A stretch of 51,263 nt of DNA, from assembly GCA_036374435.1 (NCBI GenBank), contig DASUTU010000021.1, positions 1 through 51,263 of the forward strand. Reading direction: 5' to 3'. The first letter of the stretch is position 1, and every line of letters starts with the position of its first letter. Shown here piece by piece: positions 44,983-51,263 of this stretch. A program made the translations under genes and the position numbers. Source of the DNA: CALGFI01 sp036374435 (GTDB lineage: Bacteria > Actinomycetota > UBA4738 > HRBIN12). The notes under the pieces were generated by a model, which made no database searches, was not told the origin of the DNA, and was given only the letters and a program-made list of their open reading frames with translations.

Positions 44983-45404
44983 GAGAGCAGCGACACGGCG
45001 CGCTCGACCATCTCGCGTTCGCCCTTGTAGGTGGTTCGTCTGGCCGCCCGGCGTAGCGGGAACCAGCGAACGTCCTCCATCTCGTCGTCGTGGTCCGAGA
45101 CGTCGCCGCCGACCGCCCGCATCAGGAAGAACCTCACCTGCTTGCGGATGCGCACGCCCTCCCAGACGTAGAAGTAGCGCGTCGTACCGAGGTCGTGTTC
45201 GATCTCGGCCACCAGGCCGGTCTCCTCCCGCACCTCTCGGAGGGCGGCGACCTCGGGGGTCTCCTCCGGCTCCACGGCACCTTTCGGAAGCCCCCACGCC
45301 AGGGAGCCGCGGCGCGTCCGTCGGGCTGCCAGGCAGATCTCGATCCCGCGTTCTCCTTCGCGATAGACGACGCCTCCGGCCGAGACCTCCGAGCGGGTTC
45401 TCAT
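44979..45404 (-). CDS. Nudix hydrolase (MutT4-like)
   Basis: 141 residues with a complete Nudix box GAVEPEETPEVAALREVREETGL (positions about 42-64). Substrate unknown; in mycobacteria the neighbour of the murJ cluster is mutT4. It starts with ATG and is divergent from dedA, 42 bases away. Confidence 0.88.
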   Translation of the reverse strand: MRTRSEVSAGGVVYREGERGIEICLAARRTRRGSLAWGLPKGAVEPEETPEVAALREVREETGLVAEIEHDLGTTRYFYVWEGVRIRKQVRFFLMRAVGGDVSDHDDEMEDVRWFPLRRAARRTTYKGEREMVERAVSLLS

Positions 45405-45432
45405 CGGCGCCGGGGGCGGGCAGGCCCCTTCC

Positions 45433-45438
45433 TATACT
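45433..45438 (+). promoter_or_regulatory. -10 element (TATACT) for dedA-pilT, leaderless
   Basis: TATACT then 8 bases then GTG at 45447, without a ribosome-binding site. The reverse strand offers TATAGG (45431-45436) for the divergent Nudix gene. Confidence 0.6.
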
Positions 45439-45446
45439 TGGCGCCA

Positions 45447-46130
45447 GTGCTCGACCGCATCCTCGAGTTCCTCGACCCCTACCTCGGCGTGCCCTGGGGG
45501 TACGTCGTGGTCGGAATGGCCACGTTGCTGGAGAACTCCGTGGCGGCCGGCGTCATCGTGCCGGGAGAGACGCTGGTCATCGTCGGCGGATTCTATGCGC
45601 GGATCGGCGAGCTCTGGCTGCCGGCGGTCTCGGCGGTGGCCGTCGCGGGCGCGATCATCGGCGACAACATCGGCTACTGGATCGGGCGGCGGTTCGGGCG
45701 AGGGTTCCTGGAGCGCCACGGCCACAGGCTGTTCGTCACGCCCGAGCGGCTCCTGGCCGCCGAGCGCTACTACGTCTCCCACGGCGGCAAGACGGTGTTC
45801 CTGGGACGGTTCGTCCCGGTGGTCCGGAGCGTGGGGTTCATCCTGGCGGGAGCCGCCCGCATGCGATGGCGACGCTTCCTGGCCTTCGACGTGGCCGGTG
45901 CCCTGATCTGGGGGGTCGGCCACACCCTGCTCGGCTACGCCCTCGGGGCCTCCTACCAGCGGTGGGAGGGTTACGCGACCCCGGTCGGCCTCGTCCTGCT
46001 GGCCCTGCTGGTTTTCCTGGTCGGGGCCTCAAAGTTCCGCGCCCGGCGCCGAAGTATGAGAGAGGGCCTGGAGATGGCCCCGGGCAGGCTCGATCCGGAG
46101 CCGCAGCCCTCACAACCGAACGAGGAGTGA
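45447..46130 (+). CDS. DedA-family membrane protein
   Basis: 227 residues. The E/G-rich re-entrant motif VIVPGETLVIVGGFYA, GDNIGYWIGRRFG, and FLGRFVPVVRSVGFILAGAARMRWRRFLAFDVAGALIWG, all typical of DedA/SNARE-associated proteins that act as lipid scramblase-type transporters or support the membrane potential. Substrate unresolved. A TATACT -10 sits 8 bases before the GTG. Confidence 0.88.
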   Translation: MLDRILEFLDPYLGVPWGYVVVGMATLLENSVAAGVIVPGETLVIVGGFYARIGELWLPAVSAVAVAGAIIGDNIGYWIGRRFGRGFLERHGHRLFVTPERLLAAERYYVSHGGKTVFLGRFVPVVRSVGFILAGAARMRWRRFLAFDVAGALIWGVGHTLLGYALGASYQRWEGYATPVGLVLLALLVFLVGASKFRARRRSMREGLEMAPGRLDPEPQPSQPNEE

Positions 46131-46134
46131 CCCG

Positions 46135-47226
46135 GTGGACGTCACCGAGCTGTTGCGTTACACGGTCGAGGTCGGAGGCAGCGACCTCCACCTCAAGGCC
46201 GGAAACGTGCCGTTCGTGCGAGTGGACGGCGAGCTCCAGCCGACCCCGTTTGCCGCCCTCTCGGGCAACGACACGGCCGGGGCGGCGCTCGCGCTGATGC
46301 CCGACCACAAGCGCAAGGAGTTCGAGGCCTCCAGCGAGGCCGACCTCGGGTACACCATGCCGGGTGTCGGGCGGTTCCGCGTGAACGTGTTCCGCCAGCG
46401 CGGCATGGTCGGGCTGGCCATCCGCCGGGTGCGTTCGGACGTCCCGACCGTCGAGGAGCTACTGCTCCCGCCGGTGATGGCCGAGCTGGCCGACTCGGCC
46501 CGGGGACTCGTGCTCGTGACCGGACCGACGGGCACCGGCAAGACGACGACGATCGCGTCGATGATCGGCCACATCAACCGGACCCGCCGGGCCCACATCG
46601 TCACGATCGAGGACCCCATCGAGGTCGTGCACGACGACGATCGTTCGATCATCCAGCAGCGCGAGATCGGGTTGGACACCGAGTCGTATTCGGCCGCCCT
46701 CAAACACGTCATCCGCCAGGACCCCGACGTGATCTTCGTGGGCGAGATCCGTGACCCCGAGTCTGCGCTCTCGGCGATCCAGGCGGCCGAGACCGGGCAC
46801 CTGGTCATCTCGACGCTGCACACCATCGACGCCACCGAGACCGTCAACCGGCTGCTCGACCTGTTCCCCCCGCAGCAGCAGCGAGAAGTCCGCACGTCGT
46901 TCGCCGGCGCGCTGCGCGGGATCGTCTCGCAGCGCCTGGTCACCCGTGCGGACGGCAAAGGCCGCGTCCCCGCGGTCGAGGTGCTCATCGCCACCGGCCG
47001 CGTGTACGACCGGATCGTCGACCCGGAGGCGACCGTCGAGATCCACGACGTGATCGCGGAGGGCGAGTACTACGGCATGCAGACGTTCGACCAAGCCCTG
47101 GTCAAGCTGGTCAAGGACGGGCTGGTGGACGAGGAAGAGGCCCGCCGGGCCTCCACCAACCCGCACGACTTCGTCCTGACGCTGCGCGGCAGCACGGTCC
47201 GGACCGTCCCTGCTGGCGTCCCGTAG
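46135..47226 (+). CDS. pilT: Type IV pilus retraction ATPase PilT
   Basis: 363 residues. GSDLHLKAGNVPFVRVDG start, Walker A GPTGTGKTTT (about 129-138), Asp-box TIEDPIEVVH, Walker B DPDVIFVGEIRDPE and the His-box LHTIDATETVNRLLDLF. Drives pilus retraction. GTG after GGAG; no other pilus genes are in the window, so its partners must lie elsewhere. Confidence 0.93.
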   Translation: MDVTELLRYTVEVGGSDLHLKAGNVPFVRVDGELQPTPFAALSGNDTAGAALALMPDHKRKEFEASSEADLGYTMPGVGRFRVNVFRQRGMVGLAIRRVRSDVPTVEELLLPPVMAELADSARGLVLVTGPTGTGKTTTIASMIGHINRTRRAHIVTIEDPIEVVHDDDRSIIQQREIGLDTESYSAALKHVIRQDPDVIFVGEIRDPESALSAIQAAETGHLVISTLHTIDATETVNRLLDLFPPQQQREVRTSFAGALRGIVSQRLVTRADGKGRVPAVEVLIATGRVYDRIVDPEATVEIHDVIAEGEYYGMQTFDQALVKLVKDGLVDEEEARRASTNPHDFVLTLRGSTVRTVPAGVP

Positions 47227-47241
47227 GCGGGCGACGGCCGC

Positions 47242-47607
47242 TCACTCTTCTCCGGCCGCCCGGCGGGCGGCGGCCTCCCAGGGGTGGCGTCGGTAGCCGT
47301 ACCGGATGACGATCGCGAAGTACACCGGGATGAACAGCGGCCCCCACCACATGTACTGGAGGATGTGGTGCCGCTCGTGCACCAGCAGCCGCCCCTCGAC
47401 GGGCTTGGTGGCCAGGATGACGAACCCCACCGTCATGGCGGTGCGCCCGATCAGGCGCAGACCGTGCGAGATGCCCCGGGCGCCGTGGTCGAACACGATC
47501 GCGCCGCCGTGCAGGCGCGGTGGCTGGAACGTGAGGAGACCGAGCGTCAGGCCGAGCAGGGTGTTCGGCAACGTCCATGCGAAGCCGAGGAGCTGAAAGG
47601 GGCCCAC
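47242..47607 (-). CDS. Small membrane protein with HExxH motif
   Basis: 121 residues. N-terminal helix (LLGFAWTLPNTLLGLTLGLL), then VHERHHILQYMWWGPLFIPVYFAIV: HERHH is an HExxH zinc-site pattern inside a membrane helix with a Gln three residues later. The C-terminus is Arg-rich (RRHPWEAAARRAAGEE). The HExxHxxQ plus Trp-Gly layout recalls uncharacterised small membrane proteins. A metal-dependent role is unproven. Convergent with pilT (15 bases between stops) and divergent from cca. Confidence 0.7.
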   Translation of the reverse strand: MGPFQLLGFAWTLPNTLLGLTLGLLTFQPPRLHGGAIVFDHGARGISHGLRLIGRTAMTVGFVILATKPVEGRLLVHERHHILQYMWWGPLFIPVYFAIVIRYGYRRHPWEAAARRAAGEE

Positions 47608-47645
47608 CCGCGGGACGCTACCGCAAGCGGCGAGCAGGGCGACGG

Positions 47646-47651
47646 TATCCT
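47646..47651 (+). promoter_or_regulatory. -10 element (TATCCT) for cca, leaderless
   Basis: TATCCT then 9 bases then the ATG of cca. No ribosome-binding site is present. Confidence 0.55.
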
Positions 47652-47660
47652 GAGCCCGTC

Positions 47661-49040
47661 ATGGCCCGGGACGCAGGCGCGCTCCTCGAGGTCCCTCCCA
47701 TCGCCAAGGAGCTGGGCGAACGATTCCGCCTGGCCGGGCACGACCTCGTCATCGTGGGCGGGGCGGTCCGGGACCTCCTGCTCGGCGGACACGGAGAACG
47801 CGATCTCGACTTCGCCACGGACGCCCTGCCGCGCGAGACCACCCGCATCCTCCGCGGTTGGGCGGACCGGTTGTACCTGGTCGGAGTGAAGTTCGGGACG
47901 GTCGGCGCCCGCAAGGACGAGCATCTCTTGGAGATCACGACGTTTCGCCAGGAGGTCTACGCCGAGGAGCATCGCAAGCCATCGGTCACGTTCGGCAAAG
48001 ACGTCGAGACCGACCTGTCGCGCCGGGACTTCACCGTGAACGCGATGGCGGTGCGGCTGCCGGAGGGGCAGTTCGTGGACCCGTTCGGCGGGGTGCGGGA
48101 CCTTGCGGCCAAACGGCTCGACACGCCGCTCGACCCCGAGGTCTCCTTCGGCGACGACCCGCTGCGGATGTTGCGGGCCGCACGGTTCGCCTCCCAGATC
48201 GAGCTCGTCCCGGCGCCGCGCGTCGTCGAGGCGATCTCTCGCATGCGCGAGCGGTTGCGCATCGTGTCGGCGGAGCGGATCTCCGACGAGCTCTCGAAGC
48301 TCCTGCTCGGGGACAGACCCTCCCGCGGGCTGGACCTGATCGTCGAGACCGGCCTGGCCGAGGTGTTCCTGCCCGAGCTCCCGGCGCTCCACCTTGAGCA
48401 GGACCCGGTGCAGCGCCACAAGGACGTTCTGCACCACACGTACGCGGTGGTCGAACGATGCGAGCCCGACCTCACGCTCCGGCTGGCCGCCCTGCTGCAC
48501 GACATCGGAAAACCCAAGACGCGGGAGATCACGCCCGACGGCGTCTCGTTCCATCACCATGAGGTGGTCGGCGCTCGGATGGCTCACGAACGCCTGCAAG
48601 CGCTCCGCTACCCGACCCACCTCATCGACGACGTCGTCGCGCTGGTCGAGATGCACCTCCGGTTCCACGGCTACAGCGAGTGGAGCGACAGCGCCGTGCG
48701 CCGGTACGTGCGCGACGCCGGCCCGCTCCTGGACCGCCTGAACCAGCTCACGCGGGCCGACTGCACGACGCAGAACCCGTTCAAAGCCAAGAAGCTCCAG
48801 GCGTTGCAGGACGACCTCGAGGAGCGGATCGCCCGGCTGGCCGAGGAGGAGAACCTCGAGCGGATGCGACCGCCGATCGACGGGATCCAGGTCATGGAGC
48901 ACCTGGGCATCGGCCCCGGGCCGGCGGTGGGGCGAGCGCTCGACTACCTCATGGAGGTTCGGCTGGAGCGCGGTCCGGTGGACGAGGACGAGGCCTACCG
49001 CCTGCTCGACGCGTGGTGGGCCGAGCACGGGGACGAGTGA
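47661..49040 (+). CDS. cca: CCA-adding tRNA nucleotidyltransferase / poly(A) polymerase family
   Basis: 459 residues. The nucleotidyltransferase head IVGGAVRDLLLGGHGERDLDFATDA carries the catalytic GG and DxD; RRDFTVNAMA and RAARFASQIEL follow; an HD domain has AALLHDIGKPKTREI and FHHHEVVGARMA. Adds CCA to tRNA 3' ends. Both tRNA genes in this window lack encoded CCA. ATG 9 bases after a TATCCT -10. The place beside murJ/Nudix genes matches the mycobacterial pcnA locus. Confidence 0.93.
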   Translation: MARDAGALLEVPPIAKELGERFRLAGHDLVIVGGAVRDLLLGGHGERDLDFATDALPRETTRILRGWADRLYLVGVKFGTVGARKDEHLLEITTFRQEVYAEEHRKPSVTFGKDVETDLSRRDFTVNAMAVRLPEGQFVDPFGGVRDLAAKRLDTPLDPEVSFGDDPLRMLRAARFASQIELVPAPRVVEAISRMRERLRIVSAERISDELSKLLLGDRPSRGLDLIVETGLAEVFLPELPALHLEQDPVQRHKDVLHHTYAVVERCEPDLTLRLAALLHDIGKPKTREITPDGVSFHHHEVVGARMAHERLQALRYPTHLIDDVVALVEMHLRFHGYSEWSDSAVRRYVRDAGPLLDRLNQLTRADCTTQNPFKAKKLQALQDDLEERIARLAEEENLERMRPPIDGIQVMEHLGIGPGPAVGRALDYLMEVRLERGPVDEDEAYRLLDAWWAEHGDE

Positions 49041-49064
49041 ACAGCCGAGCATCGAACGCTCGGG

Positions 49065-49070
49065 TACCCT
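49065..49070 (+). promoter_or_regulatory. -10 element (TACCCT) for LysE-family gene, leaderless
   Basis: TACCCT followed after 7 bases by ATG at 49078. A small 6-bp hairpin (49045-49063, CCGAGC/GCTCGG) lies just upstream and may end the cca transcript. Confidence 0.5.
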
Positions 49071-49077
49071 GAGCGCC

Positions 49078-49719
49078 ATGCCGGAGGTCCACACGCTGCT
49101 GGTGTTCGCTCCCGTCGCGCTGGGGCTGCTGGTCGTGCCCGGCCCGGCGGTCCTGTACATCGTGACGCGCTCCGTGGATCAGGGGCGAACCGCCGGGTTC
49201 GCCTCGGTGCTCGGGATCCACACCGGGTCGATCGTGCACGTGGCCGCCGCCGCGTTCGGCCTCTCGGCCATCATCGCGTCCTCGGCGCTCGCCTATAGCG
49301 TCGTGAAATACGCCGGGGCCGCGTATCTGCTGATCCTCGGGATCCGGAAGTTGGTTTCGAAGGACGACGGCGATCCCCTGCTCGAGGCGTCGCGCCCGCG
49401 GAGCCTTCGACGCATCTTCGTGCAGGGCGCCGTGGTGAACATCCTGAACCCGAAGACGGCGTTGTTCTTCCTGGCTCTGTTGCCGCAGTTCGTCGACGTA
49501 TCCCGAGGGACCGTCTGGGCGCAGATGGTGGTGCTCGGCCTCGTGTTCATGGGTCTGGGCATCGTTTCGGACGGCACCTATGCGTTCGTCGCGTCGAAGG
49601 CCGGAGGGTGGCTACGCTCGAGCCCGAGGTTCCGCTGGGCCCAGCGGTACGTCTCCGGCGGGATCTACGTATCTCTCGGCGCCGCCGCGGCCCTGTCCGG
49701 GAGCCGCTCGCACTCCTGA
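49078..49719 (+). CDS. LysE/RhtB-family amino acid exporter
   Basis: 213 residues with about six membrane helices: GLLVVPGPAVLYIVTRSVDQGR with the conserved PGP, YAGAAYLLILGIRKL, and GAVVNILNPKTALFFLALLPQFVD. Likely exports amino acids or homoserine lactone-like molecules; substrate unknown. Starts leaderless at ATG 49078. Confidence 0.9.
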   Translation: MPEVHTLLVFAPVALGLLVVPGPAVLYIVTRSVDQGRTAGFASVLGIHTGSIVHVAAAAFGLSAIIASSALAYSVVKYAGAAYLLILGIRKLVSKDDGDPLLEASRPRSLRRIFVQGAVVNILNPKTALFFLALLPQFVDVSRGTVWAQMVVLGLVFMGLGIVSDGTYAFVASKAGGWLRSSPRFRWAQRYVSGGIYVSLGAAAALSGSRSHS

Positions 49720-49738
49720 GGAGGCGCCGGAGCCGGGC

Positions 49739-49744
49739 TAGGCT
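49739..49744 (+). promoter_or_regulatory. -10 element (TAGGCT) for the P-type ATPase, leaderless
   Basis: TAGGCT then CGTGCC (6 bases) then GTG at 49751. Same hexamer as in the men divergent region. Confidence 0.55.
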
Positions 49745-49750
49745 CGTGCC

Positions 49751-51263
49751 GTGCCGACGTCGATCCAGGGCCTGACCGCGGCCGAGGTCGCGGCGCGCCG
49801 CGCCCGCGGCCAGGTCAACGACGTCCCGGCCTCGCCGTCGCGCACCGTTCGCGAGATCGTCCGGGCGAACGTCTTCACGAGGTTCAACGCCCTGCTCGGT
49901 TCGATGCTCGTCGTGATCCTGATCGTCGGCCCCATCCAGGACGCGTTGTTCGGGGGCGTGTTGATCGCGAACGCGGCCATCGGCATCCTCCAGGAGCTGC
50001 GGGCCAAACGAACGCTCGACCGGCTGGCGGTCCTCACGGCGCCGCATGCCCGCATCGTCCGCGATGGCGCCGTCCGGGAGGCCCCGGTGGGCGAGGTCGT
50101 CCTGGACGACGTGCTCGAGCTCCATCCGGGCGACCAGGTCGTGGTGGACGGCGAGGTGGTCGAGGCCCGGGCCCTCGAGGTCGACGAGTCGCTGCTCACC
50201 GGCGAGTCCGAACCCGTGATCAAACACGAAGGCGACGAGGTGCTCTCGGGGTCGTTCGTCGCGGCGGGAAGCGGCCGATTCCGAGCGAGCAGGGTCGGTG
50301 CCGACGCGTACGCGGTCGAGCTGGCCGAGCAGGCGAGGCGGTTCACGCTCACGCGGTCGGAGCTGCGGGCCGGTATCGACACGATCCTGCGGATCGTCAC
50401 CTGGCTGCTGATCCCGACCGCGATCCTGCTGATGATCAGCCAGTTCCGCGCCGACCAGAGCGTGCACGAGGCGCTGGCCGGCACCGTCGCGGGGACCGTG
50501 GCGATGATCCCCGAGGGCCTGGTGCTCCTGACGAGCGTGGCGTTCGCCGTGGGGGTGGTCCGGCTCGCCCGCCGGCAGGTCCTCGTGCAGGAGCTGCCCG
50601 CGGTCGAGGTCCTGGCTCGCGTGGACGTGCTCTGCGTCGACAAGACCGGCACGCTCACCGAGGGCCGGCTCGTCGTCGAGCAGGTCGAGGCCCTCGCCGA
50701 CGACGGGCTCCACCGGGAGGCGCTGGCCGCGCTCGCGGCGTCCGATCCGCATCCGAACGCGACCCTGAACGCGATCGGCGAGAGCCTGGCGCCGGTCTCC
50801 GAGGGATGGCACGCGACGGCGACCGTCCCTTTCTCGTCGGCGCGCAAATGGAGCGCGGCTTCGTTCGCCGAGCGGGGGACGTGGGTGCTCGGGGCGCCCG
50901 AGGTCCTGCTGGCGAACGCCGAGGCCGCCGAGGGGCACGCGCGGACCGCGCTCGAACACGCCGAGGCGGGCCGGCGCGTGGTCCTGCTGGGGCGGACCGA
51001 CGCACCGCTGGACGGGGAGCGATTGCCCGGCGGGGTGGTTCCGGCGGCGTTCGTCATCCTGGGGGACCGGGTGCGCGAGACCGCGTCGCGGACCATCTCG
51101 TACTTCGCGCAGCAGGAGGTGTCCGTCAAGGTGATCAGCGGAGACCACCCCGAGACGGTCGCGGCCGTGGCCGCCCGGGTCGGCCTGCCGGGTGCGGAGG
51201 CGCCGTACGACGCGAGGGAGCTCCCGACGGACCGCGGCGAGCTGGCCGAGATCCTCGAGCGGT
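49751..51263 (+). CDS. P-type cation-transporting ATPase (3' end outside window)
   Basis: At least 504 residues. The actuator motif LLTGESEP lies near residue 150, a Pro-Glu-Gly in VAMIPEGLVLL gives the transmembrane ion site, and the phosphorylation motif is VDKTGTLTE with Asp297. This matches the CtpE-like (Ca2+/Mg2+-type) HAD-IC family. Only half of the nucleotide-binding domain is seen. Transported ion not determined. The frame is open to the window edge. Confidence 0.92.
   Translation, partial: MPTSIQGLTAAEVAARRARGQVNDVPASPSRTVREIVRANVFTRFNALLGSMLVVILIVGPIQDALFGGVLIANAAIGILQELRAKRTLDRLAVLTAPHARIVRDGAVREAPVGEVVLDDVLELHPGDQVVVDGEVVEARALEVDESLLTGESEPVIKHEGDEVLSGSFVAAGSGRFRASRVGADAYAVELAEQARRFTLTRSELRAGIDTILRIVTWLLIPTAILLMISQFRADQSVHEALAGTVAGTVAMIPEGLVLLTSVAFAVGVVRLARRQVLVQELPAVEVLARVDVLCVDKTGTLTEGRLVVEQVEALADDGLHREALAALAASDPHPNATLNAIGESLAPVSEGWHATATVPFSSARKWSAASFAERGTWVLGAPEVLLANAEAAEGHARTALEHAEAGRRVVLLGRTDAPLDGERLPGGVVPAAFVILGDRVRETASRTISYFAQQEVSVKVISGDHPETVAAVAARVGLPGAEAPYDARELPTDRGELAEILER

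Overview
This is a high-GC segment with the gene order, small actinobacterial marker families (DUF3566, DUF6049, CwlM-like, pseudokinase beside murJ) and F420-type enzymes expected of an Actinomycetota chromosome. It spans the dnaA/parS neighbourhood. The order gyrA-gyrB-dciA-recF-dnaN-dnaA-rpmH-rnpA-yidD-yidC-jag-rsmG-parA-parB, then cwlM-trxA-trxB, sigma/anti-sigma, murJ-DUF6049-nudix and cca, follows the arrangement known from Mycobacterium. Some actinobacterial blocks are interleaved with genes not usually there, which suggests a deep-branching or uncultured lineage. The species cannot be named from the sequence.

Layout. 1-0.7 kb: the end of a serine recombinase gene that runs across a tRNA-Ala gene. 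0.8-1.8 kb: a decayed sensor histidine kinase. 1.8-5.3 kb: a coupled operon with MauD-, MauA- and MauE-like genes plus a 23-residue repeat protein and a secreted TPSPSP-tailed protein; no large methylamine dehydrogenase subunit is present. 5.5-7.5 kb: GNAT-menC. 7.5-8.7 kb: small membrane proteins and tRNA-Ile. 8.7-17.5 kb (minus strand): gyrA, gyrB, dciA, recF, dnaN, dnaA. 17.7-23.4 kb (plus strand): rpmH to parB with a perfect parS at the start of rsmG. 23.5-28.4 kb: ddl, aminotransferase, F420-type oxidoreductase, CwlM-like amidase and trxA. 28.4-37.2 kb: trxB and a menaquinone block (menE, menB-menA-menD-GNAT, menF-ubiE-merR). 37.2-45.4 kb: anti-sigma, sigma, pseudokinase, TadE-like, murJ, DUF6049, TauE and Nudix. 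45.4-51.3 kb: dedA, pilT, a HExxH membrane protein, cca, a LysE-family exporter and a P-type ATPase cut by the window edge.

How the genes fit together. The core encodes replication initiation, chromosome partition, membrane-protein insertion and tRNA 3'-end synthesis; both tRNA genes lack an encoded CCA, so cca is needed. All menaquinone genes from isochorismate to menaquinone except the two thioesterase/hydrolase-type steps (MenH, MenI) are in the window, with menC displaced about 23 kb from the rest. Envelope genes (ddl, murJ, CwlM-like, pseudokinase) sit beside an ECF sigma/anti-sigma pair.

Expression signals. Many first genes of operons start 6-9 nt after a TANNNT -10 hexamer and lack a Shine-Dalgarno sequence, so leaderless transcripts appear common. 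Genes inside operons are mostly joined by 1-8 nt stop/start overlaps. No stretch over 300 bases lacks a gene or pseudogene; the longest gaps (dnaN-dnaA, dnaA-rpmH, 5280-5525) are about 220-260 bases. No rRNA, CRISPR array or intact insertion sequence was seen.
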